Positions 6,654-15,003 of a stretch of 20,143 nucleotides of DNA are shown in pieces. A program made the position numbers and the translations under genes. The notes beneath the pieces are model-generated. The model was not told the DNA's origin. It did no database searches and was given only the letters and a program-made list of their open reading frames with translations. Position 1 is the first letter of the stretch, and each line of letters starts with the position of its first letter. The stretch comes from CAYLNK01 sp964384675. Its GTDB lineage: Bacteria; Acidobacteriota; Thermoanaerobaculia; UBA5066. Location of the stretch: NCBI GenBank assembly GCA_964384675.1, contig CAYLNK010000097.1, forward strand, positions 1 through 20,143, read 5' to 3'.

Positions 6654-7936
6654 CCCTTCCCGCTCTCCGGCCGGCCGAACAGCGTGTCCGGCGGCCGAGC
6701 GCCCAGGAGGTGATACCGGACCATCGAGAGCGCGGCGGACGTCGTCCAGCGGCGGATCATCGTCCGCTCCCCCGGGAGCAGGAAGCGGCGGTGATGACGC
6801 GTCCCGTCCGCGGCGTCGAGCGCCATGTGTACGGTCCCCACCGGCTTCTCCGGCGTACCGCCCGAAGGCCCGGCGATCCCGGTGATGGAGACTCCGATCG
6901 TCGCGCCGAAGCGCCGGCGCGCGCCGAGGGCCATCTCGCGCGCGGTCTCCTCGGAAACGGCTCCGTGGAGCTCCAGGGTCGCGGGGCTCACCCCGACGAG
7001 GTCGACCTTCGCCGCGTTCGCGTACGTGATGGCCGCACCGAGGAAGTAGTCGGACGAGCCGGCCACGTCGGTGAGGCGTCCGGCGAGCGTGCCGCCCGTG
7101 CACGACTCGGCCAGGGCGAGCGTCTGCCCCCTCGCGCGGAGGAGCTGTCCGACCACACCCTCGAGCGTCTCGTCGTCCCGGCCGAAGATCTCGAGGCCGA
7201 GGGCCTTCCGGAAGTCCCCCTCGATCCGGTCGAGGACGCCCGCGGCGTCCTCCCGGCTCCCGCGCGCGGTGAACTGGAGGAGGATCTCCCCGGGCGACGC
7301 GAGGATCGTGATGGCGTGGTCCGGGTGCGCGGCGTAGACGGGGCGGATGATCTCCTCCACCGCGCTCTCCCCCATGCCCGCGATCTTGAGCGTCCGCCGG
7401 TGGATGCCGGACACGCCCGGCGTCGCGAGGCGCGGACGGGCCTGCTCCTCCCACATCCCCTTCATCTCGCGAGGTACGCCGGGCAGGAGCACGACCGTCT
7501 TCCCGCCCCCGTCCACGAGGTAGCCCGGCGCGGATCCGCGAGGGTTCGGCAGCACGACCGCGCCCTCGATGACGTCCGCCTGCTTCTCGTTGACGGCCGG
7601 CATCTCGACGCCGCGGCGCCGGAACCGCTCCCGCAGCCTCACGAGGATCTCCTCGTCGCGGACCAGCCGTCGTCCGAAGAGGTGCGCCACGGCCTCCTTC
7701 GTCCGGTCGTCGTCCGTCGGACCGAGCCCGCCCGTGACCACCAGCAGCGGCGCCCGCGAGACCGCGATGCCGAGCTCGGCGACCAGCTCGTCCCAGGCGT
7801 CGCCGGCGCAGGCCTTGCGCACGACGCGGATCCCGATCGCCTCGAGCTCCGCGGTGAGGAAGAGGGAGTTCGTGTCGAGCCGGCTCGTCCCGAGGAGCTC
7901 GCTGCCGACGGCCAGGATGGAGGCTGTGGTGGTCAT
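6650..7936 (-). CDS. cinA: CinA family protein (competence/damage-inducible; NMN amidase domain)
   Basis: The 428-residue protein has the full two-domain CinA arrangement. The N-terminal MoCF/COG1058 domain has GSELL at 11-15 and VTGGLGPTDDD at 67-77. The C-terminal PncC-type amidase domain has AESCTGG at 276-282 and ITGIAGPSGGTPEKPVGTV at 351-369. In characterised members the C-terminal domain deamidates NMN to nicotinate mononucleotide in pyridine nucleotide salvage, and the N-terminal domain acts on ADP-ribose-type compounds. It is the first gene of the run cinA-plsY-gpsA-GATase-like. A candidate promoter ends 7 bases before the ATG, and no Shine-Dalgarno was seen. The last 20 residues are low-complexity, as is common. 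Confidence 0.94.
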   Translation of the reverse strand: MTTTASILAVGSELLGTSRLDTNSLFLTAELEAIGIRVVRKACAGDAWDELVAELGIAVSRAPLLVVTGGLGPTDDDRTKEAVAHLFGRRLVRDEEILVRLRERFRRRGVEMPAVNEKQADVIEGAVVLPNPRGSAPGYLVDGGGKTVVLLPGVPREMKGMWEEQARPRLATPGVSGIHRRTLKIAGMGESAVEEIIRPVYAAHPDHAITILASPGEILLQFTARGSREDAAGVLDRIEGDFRKALGLEIFGRDDETLEGVVGQLLRARGQTLALAESCTGGTLAGRLTDVAGSSDYFLGAAITYANAAKVDLVGVSPATLELHGAVSEETAREMALGARRRFGATIGVSITGIAGPSGGTPEKPVGTVHMALDAADGTRHHRRFLLPGERTMIRRWTTSAALSMVRYHLLGARPPDTLFGRPESGKG

Positions 7937-7943
7937 CGTCCGG

Positions 7944-7971
7944 AGCGTAGAGGGAAACCGGGGAGCCGCAA
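7944..7971 (-). promoter_or_regulatory. Candidate promoter of the cinA operon
   Basis: On the minus strand TTGCGG (7971-7966) and TACGCT (7949-7944) are 16 bases apart. TACGCT fits TANNNT and ends 7 bases before the cinA ATG, so the transcript would start at or almost at the start codon. The 58-base gap behind the phosphatase gene holds nothing else I recognise. Confidence 0.4.
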
Positions 7972-7994
7972 AGCCGGACGACCTCCGGAAACGC

Positions 7995-9707
7995 TCAGAG
8001 CCGGTAGATCCGGCGGGAGCCTGCGCCGGTCGTGTCGTCCACCGAGGGCCTTCGCTGGAGGAGGACCACGGTCCGATCGTCCGCGAACGGCACCCCCTTC
8101 ACGAATTCGTTGAGCTCCTTGTCCAGCGCCGCGGCCAGCTGCTCGACGGACTCTCCGAACCGGGCGGCGAGGAGGGCCTCGAGCCGTTCGATCCCGTACT
8201 CCTCGTCGCGGGGGTCGGTCGCCTCGGTGATGCCGTCGGTGTACATGAGGAGGGTCTCCCCGGGGAGGAGGAACGTCTCCTCGCACCGGTACGTCGCGTC
8301 GGCCAGGATGCCGATCGGAGGACCGCAGGCCGCCAGCCGCTCCACCGCGAACCCGCTCCTCACGACGAGCGCGGGGTTGTGGCCCGCGTTCGTGTACTGG
8401 AGGCGTCCCGAGGACGGCTCGAGGATGGCGAGGAAGGCGGTGGCGTACTTCTCGGGCGGGGTCCGGCGATAGATGCCCCGCGACAGCTTCTCGCACACGG
8501 CGTCGGGCGGGAGTCCATCCTCGAGCGGCGCCTCCGAGAGGGCCTCGAGGGACGCCGTGAGGAGCGAGGCCGCGATCCCCTTGCCGGCGACGTCGGCCAC
8601 GAAGAGGATGCACTCGGCGCCGCCCGAGCGCTCGCGCACCTCGTAGTAGTCGCCCGAGACGCCGCGCGACGGGATGTTCTTGGCGAAGATCGTGTAGCCG
8701 GCGATCTCGGGAAGCCTCGAGGGGAGGAGCGCGACCTGGATCTTCCGGGCGAGCGCCACCTCGGCCTCGAGCCGTCGCCGCTGCACGGCCTCCTCGGCGA
8801 GCGACGCGTTCTTGATCTTCAGCGCCGCGACCGACGCGAGCGACAAGAGGAGCTCGAGGTCCTCCTCCTTGAAGGTCCGGTGCGCCAGCTTCGAGGCCAG
8901 CACGATCATCCCGAGCGCGCCGTCGGGATCGAGGAGAGGGGCCGCCAGGAGGGAGCGGATGCCCGCCAGCAGGAGGCTCTCGGAGCCGGCGAAACGCTCG
9001 TCGGTGCCGGTGTCGAGGACGAGCGCCGCCATCCCCTTCACGCACACCTCGTGCACCAGGCTGCGCGACAGCCGCAGCTCGTCGCTCACGCCGGGCAGGG
9101 ACCGGGCCGCCACCACGCGGTACTCCCCGGAGCCGTCCTTGAGAAAGACCGCCGCCTGCTCCGGCTTCAGGTGCTCGAAGGCCCTATCCAGGATCAGGCC
9201 GAGGAGCTCCTCGAGAGAGACGAAGTGCCCCAGGGCCGAGTGCACCTCGTTCATCAGCTTGAGGCGCTCCGTGAAACGGATGAGCGCCTGCCGATCCTCG
9301 TCGCCGCGCGAGGAGGGCGACGTCCCGAGCCCCGCCATCAGGTCCGCCGCGCTGCGGAAGAGCGTCCCTTCCAGCGGCGCCTCCGGGGTCATCCGTACCG
9401 ACGTGCCGAAGGGATCGGCGGCCTCGTCGGGCAGGACCGTGAGCCGCGAGCCGCCGATCACGATCTCGTCCCCCGCCCGGACGACCACCGGCCCGCTCAG
9501 AGGCTGTCCGTTCCGGGTCGTCCCGTTTCGGGAGCCGAGGTCCTCCAGGAGCCAGTCGCCGCTCCGCGGCGCGAGACGCGCGTGGTGCCGGGACAGGGCC
9601 GGGTCGAGGAGAGTGACGTCGGCGCTCGAGGCGCGGCCGATCGTCGCCGCTTCGGAGAGGCTCACCTCGTACTCCGGGGTGCCGGGGACGGCCACGCGGA
9701 GTCGCAT
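7995..9707 (-). CDS. FHA-GAF-PP2C (SpoIIE/RsbU-type) serine/threonine phosphatase
   Basis: The 570-residue protein has three parts. An FHA domain at about 18-92 contains GRAS at 24-27, SRHH at 39-42 and DLGSRNGT at 56-63, the residues that grip phosphothreonine peptides. A GAF-like sensor lies at about 150-305. A SpoIIE/RsbU-type PP2C domain lies at about 335-552, with acidic metal ligands in SGDYYEV (Asp353), FVADVAGKG (Asp372), MYTDGITEA (Asp491) and ADDRTVVLL (Asp543/544). A helix at about 300-325 links sensor and catalyst. It should dephosphorylate a Ser/Thr-phosphorylated protein such as an anti-anti-sigma factor; no such partner is encoded nearby. There is no membrane segment. The ATG at 9707 overlaps the ABC-F stop by one base (TGATG). 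An upstream in-frame ATG would lengthen it only with ABC-F shadow sequence. Confidence 0.93.
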   Translation of the reverse strand: MRLRVAVPGTPEYEVSLSEAATIGRASSADVTLLDPALSRHHARLAPRSGDWLLEDLGSRNGTTRNGQPLSGPVVVRAGDEIVIGGSRLTVLPDEAADPFGTSVRMTPEAPLEGTLFRSAADLMAGLGTSPSSRGDEDRQALIRFTERLKLMNEVHSALGHFVSLEELLGLILDRAFEHLKPEQAAVFLKDGSGEYRVVAARSLPGVSDELRLSRSLVHEVCVKGMAALVLDTGTDERFAGSESLLLAGIRSLLAAPLLDPDGALGMIVLASKLAHRTFKEEDLELLLSLASVAALKIKNASLAEEAVQRRRLEAEVALARKIQVALLPSRLPEIAGYTIFAKNIPSRGVSGDYYEVRERSGGAECILFVADVAGKGIAASLLTASLEALSEAPLEDGLPPDAVCEKLSRGIYRRTPPEKYATAFLAILEPSSGRLQYTNAGHNPALVVRSGFAVERLAACGPPIGILADATYRCEETFLLPGETLLMYTDGITEATDPRDEEYGIERLEALLAARFGESVEQLAAALDKELNEFVKGVPFADDRTVVLLQRRPSVDDTTGAGSRRIYRL

Positions 9708-11671
9708 CAGGCGGTCACCCCGGGAGCCTCGAGCCGGAGGGACAGCTCCTCCCACTCCCGGACCCGGGCCTCGAGGTCGATCCGGACCGAATCCCGCCAG
9801 CCGGCCGCCGCGCGCGCCTTGTCGCCGTCGCGATACACCTCGGGATCGGCCAGCGCCAGCTCGGCGGCGCGGAGCGCCCCCTCGAGCCGGGTGACGTCCT
9901 CCTCCAGCTGCGCGAGCCGCGCCTCGTCCTTCAGGCGTCGCCGCTCCGCCGTCTGGTCGCGCCTGCCCGACGGTCGGGGCGGGGGCGGACCGGCGGCTCG
10001 CCCTCCATTCGCCGCCTTCGACGGAGGCTGGAGGGCCGCTGCGGCTCGCGCCTCCTGGCGGCGCCTCGCGAAGTCCCCGTAGGCCCCCGGATGCAGCTCG
10101 GCGGTCCGGCCTTCGATGACGAGGAGGTGGGTCGCGATCCGGTCCACGAACCAGCGATCGTGGGAGACGAAGACGATGGCCCCCTCGAACGCCTGCAGAG
10201 CGTCCTCGAGCTGCTCGCGGGCGTCCAGGTCGAGGTGGTTGGTCGGCTCGTCGAGGAGCAGCAGGTTGGCGCCCCCGAAGACGATGCGGGCCAGCGAGAG
10301 ACGTCCCTTCTCACCGCCGGACAGCGTGGCGACCCGTTGCTCGACTTCGTCGCCACGGAAGTCGAAGAGCGCGAGGAAGTCGCGGGCCTCGCCCTCCTTC
10401 ATCGTCGGGTCGAGGTCCCGCACCGCGTCGATGACCCGCGAGGCGGGCACGAGATCGGACATCTCCTGGTCGTAGTAGCCGGTCAGGACGCCCGTCCCGG
10501 TCACGAGGGATCCCGCCAGCGGCGGCAGGATCCGGGCGAGGCTCTTCAGCAGGGTCGTCTTGCCGCAGCCGTTGGGACCCCACAGGGCGATCCGGTCCCT
10601 GCGGCGCAGGAGGAGCGACACCGGAGAGAGGAGCGGACCGGTCTCGGCGTAGCCCGGCACGATCCCCTTCGCCTCGAGGACCCGTTCGCCGGAGGCCCGG
10701 GCTGCCTCGAAGCGGAACGTCACGTCGTTCGCGTCCTCGCGAGGCGCCTCGACGTGCTCCAGCTTCGCCAGCATCTTCCGCCGCGACTGCGCCTGCTTCG
10801 TCTTCTGGCCGGCGATGTTCTTGCGGATGAAGTCCTCGGTCCGCTCCACGAGCTTCCGGTGCTGCTCGGCGGCCTTGGCCTTCAGCCGGTCCTTCTCCGC
10901 TTTCAGCTTGCGGTAGGCGTCGTAATCGCCCGGGTAGTCGTCGAGCCGTCCGTGCGCCACCTCGACGATCCGGTCGGAGACCGCGTTCAGGAATCGCCGG
11001 TCGTGGGAGACCACGAGCGCCGCCGCGCCCGCGGCCTTCCGCTCGAGGAGCCAGGTCTCCAGGAATTCGATCCCCGCAACGTCCAGGTGGTTCGTCGGCT
11101 CGTCCAGGAGGAGCACCGACGCATCGGTCAGGAGAAGGCGCGCCACCTGGGCCCGGTGCTTCTGCCCACCCGACAGCTCACCCACGGGACGCTCCCACGC
11201 CGACCTCGGAAGCCCGACGCCGCCCAGGACCCGCTCGACCCGGGAGTCGGCCTCGTAGCCGCCGCCCCGCTCGAACCTCTCCCGCGCTCCGTCGTACTCG
11301 TCCAGGAGCACGTCGAGCGCCGCCGGGTCGGCGGCCGCAACGGGAGCGGCGATCGCTTCCTCGAGCTGGCGCATCTCCCGCTCGAGCGCCAGGAGCGGTT
11401 CCTGGGCCCTCGCGACGAAGGCGCGGAGCGGCTCGTCTCCCTCGGGCTCGACCGCCTGGTCGAGCGAGGCGAACGTCGTCCCGCCCGCCACCAGTCGCCG
11501 GCCGCCGTCCGGCTCGACCAGCCCCAGGATGATCTTCAGGACGGTCGATTTTCCCGCACCGTTCCGGCCCACGAGCCCGACGATCCGCCCCGGATCGTGC
11601 TGCCACGTCGCGTCGATCAGGACGTCCTTCGAGCCGAATCCCTTCCGGACGGCATCGAGGCGGTAGAGCAC
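9707..11671 (-). CDS. ABC-F family ATPase
   Basis: The 654-residue protein has two ABC cassettes and no membrane segment. Cassette 1 has Walker A GRNGAGKS at 35-42, LSGGQ at 166-170 and LLLDEPTNHLD at 187-197. The charged P-site-type linker spans about 245-310. Cassette 2 has GPNGCGKT at 365-372, LSGGE at 450-454 and LLLDEPTNHLD at 471-481. A Pro-rich stretch at about 550-568 leads to a C-terminal coiled coil at about 575-650, as in Uup and YheS-type members. ABC-F proteins act on the ribosome in translation rescue or antibiotic protection. The subfamily cannot be fixed by eye, so no symbol is given. The GTG start is preceded by TATCCT six bases away and no ribosome site. It heads a two-gene unit with the phosphatase. 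Confidence 0.94.
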   Translation of the reverse strand: MLYRLDAVRKGFGSKDVLIDATWQHDPGRIVGLVGRNGAGKSTVLKIILGLVEPDGGRRLVAGGTTFASLDQAVEPEGDEPLRAFVARAQEPLLALEREMRQLEEAIAAPVAAADPAALDVLLDEYDGARERFERGGGYEADSRVERVLGGVGLPRSAWERPVGELSGGQKHRAQVARLLLTDASVLLLDEPTNHLDVAGIEFLETWLLERKAAGAAALVVSHDRRFLNAVSDRIVEVAHGRLDDYPGDYDAYRKLKAEKDRLKAKAAEQHRKLVERTEDFIRKNIAGQKTKQAQSRRKMLAKLEHVEAPREDANDVTFRFEAARASGERVLEAKGIVPGYAETGPLLSPVSLLLRRRDRIALWGPNGCGKTTLLKSLARILPPLAGSLVTGTGVLTGYYDQEMSDLVPASRVIDAVRDLDPTMKEGEARDFLALFDFRGDEVEQRVATLSGGEKGRLSLARIVFGGANLLLLDEPTNHLDLDAREQLEDALQAFEGAIVFVSHDRWFVDRIATHLLVIEGRTAELHPGAYGDFARRRQEARAAAALQPPSKAANGGRAAGPPPPRPSGRRDQTAERRRLKDEARLAQLEEDVTRLEGALRAAELALADPEVYRDGDKARAAAGWRDSVRIDLEARVREWEELSLRLEAPGVTA

Positions 11672-11677
11672 GGGCGC

Positions 11678-11683
11678 AGGATA
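11678..11683 (-). promoter_or_regulatory. -10 element TATCCT of the ABC-F/phosphatase operon
   Basis: TATCCT on the minus strand ends six bases before the GTG of the ABC-F gene, which would give a leaderless transcript. No clear -35 hexamer is seen. The flanking bases around 11694-11724 contain short GC palindromes. Confidence 0.4.
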
Positions 11684-11727
11684 AACGAAGCGAGACGGCG
11701 CCCGTCGCCCCGGAGAGCGGCGCCCTA

Positions 11728-11758
11728 CCCGACCAAGGGGGGCAGGGGAGGTCCCCCC
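11728..11758 (-). repeat. G-tract hairpin repeat, 14-bp deleted copy
   Basis: This unit matches the copy at 11770-11814 except for one substitution in its first nine bases and an internal deletion of 14 bases. The deletion removes most of one hairpin arm and the loop. It lies 42 bases from the start of the full copy in the same orientation. Both copies are followed by AGGACT. Confidence 0.75.
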
Positions 11759-11769
11759 AGGACTCTCAG

Positions 11770-11814
11770 CCCGGCCAAGGGGGGCAGGGGGGGACCGGCC
11801 CCGGAGGTCCCCCC
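11770..11814 (-). repeat. 45-bp G-tract hairpin repeat, full copy
   Basis: This copy is 43/45 identical to the unit at 22-66. It ends 4 bases before the TAG stop codon of the pyrimidine nucleoside phosphorylase gene. It occupies part of the 147-base space before the ABC-F gene, which otherwise holds the ABC-F promoter, the shortened repeat copy and small GC palindromes. Confidence 0.85.
11788..11814 (-). terminator. GC-rich hairpin behind the nucleoside salvage run
   Basis: GGGGGGACC at 11788-11796 pairs with GGTCCCCCC at 11806-11814 across a 9-base loop, immediately downstream of the phosphorylase stop. A U-tract is lacking. The hairpin forms part of the repeat unit, so the repeat itself appears to supply the 3' end of the transcript. 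Confidence 0.5.
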
Positions 11815-11818
11815 AGGA

Positions 11819-13129
11819 CTACAGCCTGCCGACGACGAACGGCAGCAGCTCCGCGGTCTCCCGCTCGTCCTGGATCTCGAAGCAGGCGGCGAGCCGTTCG
11901 TAGAACGTCCCGTTCGGACGCGCCGTCGGCCCGAGCTCGACGACCAGGAGCGGCTCCCCGGCGGCAACCGAGTCGCCGGACTTCTTCCGGATCCGGAAGC
12001 CGGAGGCCGGGTCGACGACGTCGTCCTTCTTCGCGCGCCCGCACCCGAGCTCGATCGCGAGGAGCCCGATCTCCCGCGTGGCGACACGGGTCACGACGCC
12101 CGAGCGCACCGCGGTGATGGGATGCGTCCCCGCGGGCTGCGGCAGGCGTAGCGGGTCGTCGCAGACACCCGGATCGCCGCCCTGAGCCGCGACCAGACGC
12201 GCGAAGACCTCCAGGGCTCGCCCGTCCGAGAGCGCCGCGTTGAGTCGCTTCCGCGCGTCCTTCTCCGTCTTCTCGAGCCCGGCTGAAAGGACGAGGTCGG
12301 CGCCGAGCAGGAGGACGTTCTCCCGCAGATCGGCCGGACCCTCGCCGCCGAGCATCCGGATCGACTCCATCACCTCGTTCGCGTTCCCGATCGCTTCGCC
12401 GACCGGCCGGTCCATCGCCGTGATGAAGCCGCTCGCCTTCCGGCCCGTGGCCCGCGTCGTCTCGACGAGGGCGGTGCCGAGCGTGCGAGCGTCGTCGGTG
12501 CGCGCCATGAACGCACCATTGCCGGTCTTCACGTCGAAGACGACCGCGTGCGCTCCGGTGGCCAGCTTCTTCGAGAGGATCGACGCCGTGATGAGCGGGA
12601 TCGACTCGACGGTCCCGGTGACGTCGCGCAGCGCGTAGAGCCGGCGGTCCGCCGGAGCGATCGAGTCGGTCTGGCCGATGAGCGCGCAGCCGACCGTGTC
12701 GAGGAGGCGGTCGAAGTCCACCTTCGGGAGACCGGTCTTGAAGCCCGGGATCGCCTCGAGCTTGTCGAGCGTCCCGCCGGTGTGCCCGAGGCCGCGCCCC
12801 GACATCATCCCCGCCTTCACGCCGACGGCCGCGAGGAGCGGCGCGAGGACCAGCGTCGCCTTGTCGCCGACCCCGCCGGTGGAGTGCTTGTCGGCGACGA
12901 AGCCGTGCGGCGTCAGGTCCCACGTCTCGCCGCTGCGCATCATCGCGAACGTGAGCGCGGCGGTCTCCGCGGTGGTCATCCCGCGGCAGCAGATCGCCAT
13001 CAGGAGCGCCGCGGCCTGCTCGTCGGTGACCGAGCCGCCGGTGACCCCGGCCACGAAGTCGGCGATCTCCCCCTCGGTCAGCTCGGCGCCGTCCCGCTTC
13101 CTGACGATCGTACGGACGAAGAGGCTCAC
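11819..13129 (-). CDS. Pyrimidine-nucleoside / thymidine phosphorylase
   Basis: The enzyme cleaves thymidine, deoxyuridine or uridine with phosphate to base and (deoxy)ribose-1-phosphate in the cytoplasm. The 436-residue length is typical of DeoA/Pdp. KHSTGGVGDK at 81-90 and SGRGLGHTGGTLDKLE at 110-125 are the family phosphate/substrate signatures. TVESIPLITASILSKKLA contributes the Ser and Lys of the base pocket. DVKTGNGAFM precedes the C-terminal alpha/beta domain. Whether it prefers thymidine (deoA) or both pyrimidines (pdp) cannot be read securely, so no symbol is given. The GTG start overlaps the stop of the amidohydrolase gene by four bases (GTGA). It is the last gene of the salvage run and is followed at once by the G-tract hairpin repeat. 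Confidence 0.94.
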   Translation of the reverse strand: MSLFVRTIVRKRDGAELTEGEIADFVAGVTGGSVTDEQAAALLMAICCRGMTTAETAALTFAMMRSGETWDLTPHGFVADKHSTGGVGDKATLVLAPLLAAVGVKAGMMSGRGLGHTGGTLDKLEAIPGFKTGLPKVDFDRLLDTVGCALIGQTDSIAPADRRLYALRDVTGTVESIPLITASILSKKLATGAHAVVFDVKTGNGAFMARTDDARTLGTALVETTRATGRKASGFITAMDRPVGEAIGNANEVMESIRMLGGEGPADLRENVLLLGADLVLSAGLEKTEKDARKRLNAALSDGRALEVFARLVAAQGGDPGVCDDPLRLPQPAGTHPITAVRSGVVTRVATREIGLLAIELGCGRAKKDDVVDPASGFRIRKKSGDSVAAGEPLLVVELGPTARPNGTFYERLAACFEIQDERETAELLPFVVGRL

Positions 13130-14595
13130 GGCTTGGCCCCGCCGTTCTGGGGCGTGATCGTGTCGTTGATCTTCTTCCGCCACTCCTCGGCCGCCTTCAT
13201 CACGTCGGCGGGCCTGAGGGTGCGCCACCCCTTCTCGTCGAACAGCACCTTGCCGTCCACGATCGTGAGAGACACGTCGCTGGCGCGCGCCGTGTAGACG
13301 AGGGCCGAGGCGATGTCGTAGATCGGGCGGGTCCGAGGGTCGTTCAGGTCGACGGCGATCAGGTCCGCCATCTTCCCCACCTCGAGCGACCCGGTGACGT
13401 CGCCGATGCCGAGGGCGCGGGCGCCGTCGATCGTCGCCATCTTCAGGAGGTCGCGGGCCGGGAGCGCCGTCGAGTCCATCGTGGAGACCTTGGCGAGCTT
13501 CCCGGCGAAGTCCATCGCGTCGAACATGTCGAGGTCGTTGTTCGAGCCCGCCACCCCGTCCGTCCCGAGCCCGACCGTCACGCCGGCGTTCCGCATCGCG
13601 ACGACCGGTGCGATCCCCGACGCCAGCTTCATGTTCGACTCGGGGTTGTGGGCCACCGAGACCTTGCGTGCCTTCAGGACCCCCATGTCCTCGGCGCTCA
13701 GCCACACCCCGTGCGCCGCCACGACGTTCGGCGCCAGGAACCCGATCGAGTCGAGCCACTGGGTCGGGGTCGTGCCGTACTTCTCCTTGATCTGCTTCTG
13801 CTCGTCCTGGGTCTCCGACAGGTGAATCAGGAGCGGCACCTTGAGCTCGTCCGCGAGCGCCTTGGCCGCGAGGAGCGTGGCCTTGCTGCAGGTATACGGC
13901 GCGTGCGGGGCGACGGCGGGCGTGATCCGCCGGTGCCCCTTCCACTTCGCGAGGAAGGCGCGGGTGTAGGTCTTCGCCTCCTCGAGGTCCTTGTGGGGCG
14001 GCACCGGGAAGTCGAGCCAGGTCTCGCCGAGGACCGCCCGCATCCCCGCGCCGTCGACGACCGCCGCGACATCCGACTCGTAGTAGTACATGTCGGCGAA
14101 GGTCGTGGTCCCGCCGCGGATCATCTCGAGGCAGGCGAGCTCGGTGCCGGCCTTCACGAAATCGGGGCTCACGTACTTCCCCTCGACCGGGAAGATGAAC
14201 TTCTGGAGCCACTCCATCAGCGGGCGGTCGTCCGCGATGCCGCGCAGCAACGTCATCGCCGCGTGTCCGTGGGTGTTGACCAGGCCCGGCATCACGACCG
14301 AACCGGGCCTCCGGACGACCTCGCGAGCCTCGAATCGGGCGTCGATGTCGGCGGGGCTCGAGATCGCCGCGATCACCCCGTCCTGGATCGCGATCGAGGC
14401 CTCCCGGAGGATCCGGAACGGCGGCTCCATCGTGAGGACCGCTCCGGCCGAGACGATCAGGTCGCACTTCGCCTTCACGAAGGGCGTCGGCGTCGGTGTG
14501 GGGGCGGGCCCCTTGGCCTTGGATTTCTGGGCGCCGGGGAGCGTCGCCGAGGCCAGCAGGGCCGCTCCGAGGGCGAGCCGCAGGACGAGCTTCAT
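13126..14595 (-). CDS. Predicted exported MTA/SAH-deaminase-like amidohydrolase
   Basis: The 489-residue protein belongs to the amidohydrolase superfamily, MTA/SAH deaminase-like branch. HGH at 109-111 gives two metal His. APHAPYT has His231. HLSET has metal His258 and Glu261. AHGVW has His295. GTDG has metal Asp346, followed by SNNDLDM. Relatives deaminate 5'-methylthioadenosine, S-adenosylhomocysteine, adenosine or 5'-deoxyadenosine. Unlike those cytoplasmic enzymes, it starts with Lys2/Arg6 and a hydrophobic stretch at about 7-19, then a Lys and Pro-Thr rich linker at about 24-38. This looks like a signal peptide or membrane anchor plus spacer. The ATG overlaps the cytidine deaminase stop by four bases (ATGA), which argues against a wrong start. 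In a nucleoside operon the substrate is probably a nucleoside. Guanine-deaminase-like or hydrolase activities remain possible. Confidence 0.88.
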   Translation of the reverse strand: MKLVLRLALGAALLASATLPGAQKSKAKGPAPTPTPTPFVKAKCDLIVSAGAVLTMEPPFRILREASIAIQDGVIAAISSPADIDARFEAREVVRRPGSVVMPGLVNTHGHAAMTLLRGIADDRPLMEWLQKFIFPVEGKYVSPDFVKAGTELACLEMIRGGTTTFADMYYYESDVAAVVDGAGMRAVLGETWLDFPVPPHKDLEEAKTYTRAFLAKWKGHRRITPAVAPHAPYTCSKATLLAAKALADELKVPLLIHLSETQDEQKQIKEKYGTTPTQWLDSIGFLAPNVVAAHGVWLSAEDMGVLKARKVSVAHNPESNMKLASGIAPVVAMRNAGVTVGLGTDGVAGSNNDLDMFDAMDFAGKLAKVSTMDSTALPARDLLKMATIDGARALGIGDVTGSLEVGKMADLIAVDLNDPRTRPIYDIASALVYTARASDVSLTIVDGKVLFDEKGWRTLRPADVMKAAEEWRKKINDTITPQNGGAKP

Positions 14596-14999
14596 TCCGG
14601 ACCTCCGAACTCGAATGCACGCGGGAGAAGGGTGGAAAGGCGGGTCTCCTCGATGGAGCCCGCGAGCGTGGCCATGACCACGTCGATGTCGCGGCACTGG
14701 TCCCAGAGCACCTGGCGGCACGCCCCGCAGGGAGACGTGGGGGCGTCGGCTCCGGTGACCACGGCCACGGCGCGGAAGCGGCGCACTCCTTCGGAGACGG
14801 CCTTGAAGACCGCGGTCCGCTCCCCGCAGATCGTGAGCCCGTACGACGCCGATTCCACGTTGCAGCCCCCGAAGACGCGTCCGTCCTCGGCCAGCAGAGC
14901 GGCTCCGACGTGGAATCCGGAGTAGGGGGCCGCCGCATGCCCGCGCGCGGCGGTGGCGGCGGCCACCAGGCGATCCCGTTCGTCTCGCGTCAGCGCCAC
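14592..14999 (-). CDS. cdd: Cytidine deaminase
   Basis: The enzyme deaminates cytidine and deoxycytidine to uridine and deoxyuridine. The product has 135 residues, the normal size of the small homotetrameric form. TICGERTA supplies zinc Cys58 and catalytic Glu60. SPCGACRQV supplies zinc Cys91 and Cys94. CNVESASYG at 46-54 is the substrate-binding stretch. The GTG at 14999 is chosen because of the strong Shine-Dalgarno at 15007-15012 and the expected N-terminus. Longer forms would run back into the PNP gene. It begins 4 bases after the PNP stop and overlaps the following amidohydrolase gene. Its product feeds the pyrimidine phosphorylase two genes downstream. Confidence 0.95.
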   Translation of the reverse strand: MALTRDERDRLVAAATAARGHAAAPYSGFHVGAALLAEDGRVFGGCNVESASYGLTICGERTAVFKAVSEGVRRFRAVAVVTGADAPTSPCGACRQVLWDQCRDIDVVMATLAGSIEETRLSTLLPRAFEFGGPE

Positions 15000-15003
15000 C
15001 GGC

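Noticed and set aside
7569..10082. Long plus-strand open frame (837 codons) opposite cinA, the phosphatase and ABC-F
   Set aside because: It is Arg/Pro/Gly-rich, crosses three well-supported minus-strand genes and shows no motif. Such frames are expected opposite GC-rich genes.
10091..12151. Plus-strand open frame of 686 codons opposite ABC-F and the phosphorylase
   Set aside because: It runs through the G-tract repeats and two real genes, so it is a shadow of ABC-F and the repeat region.
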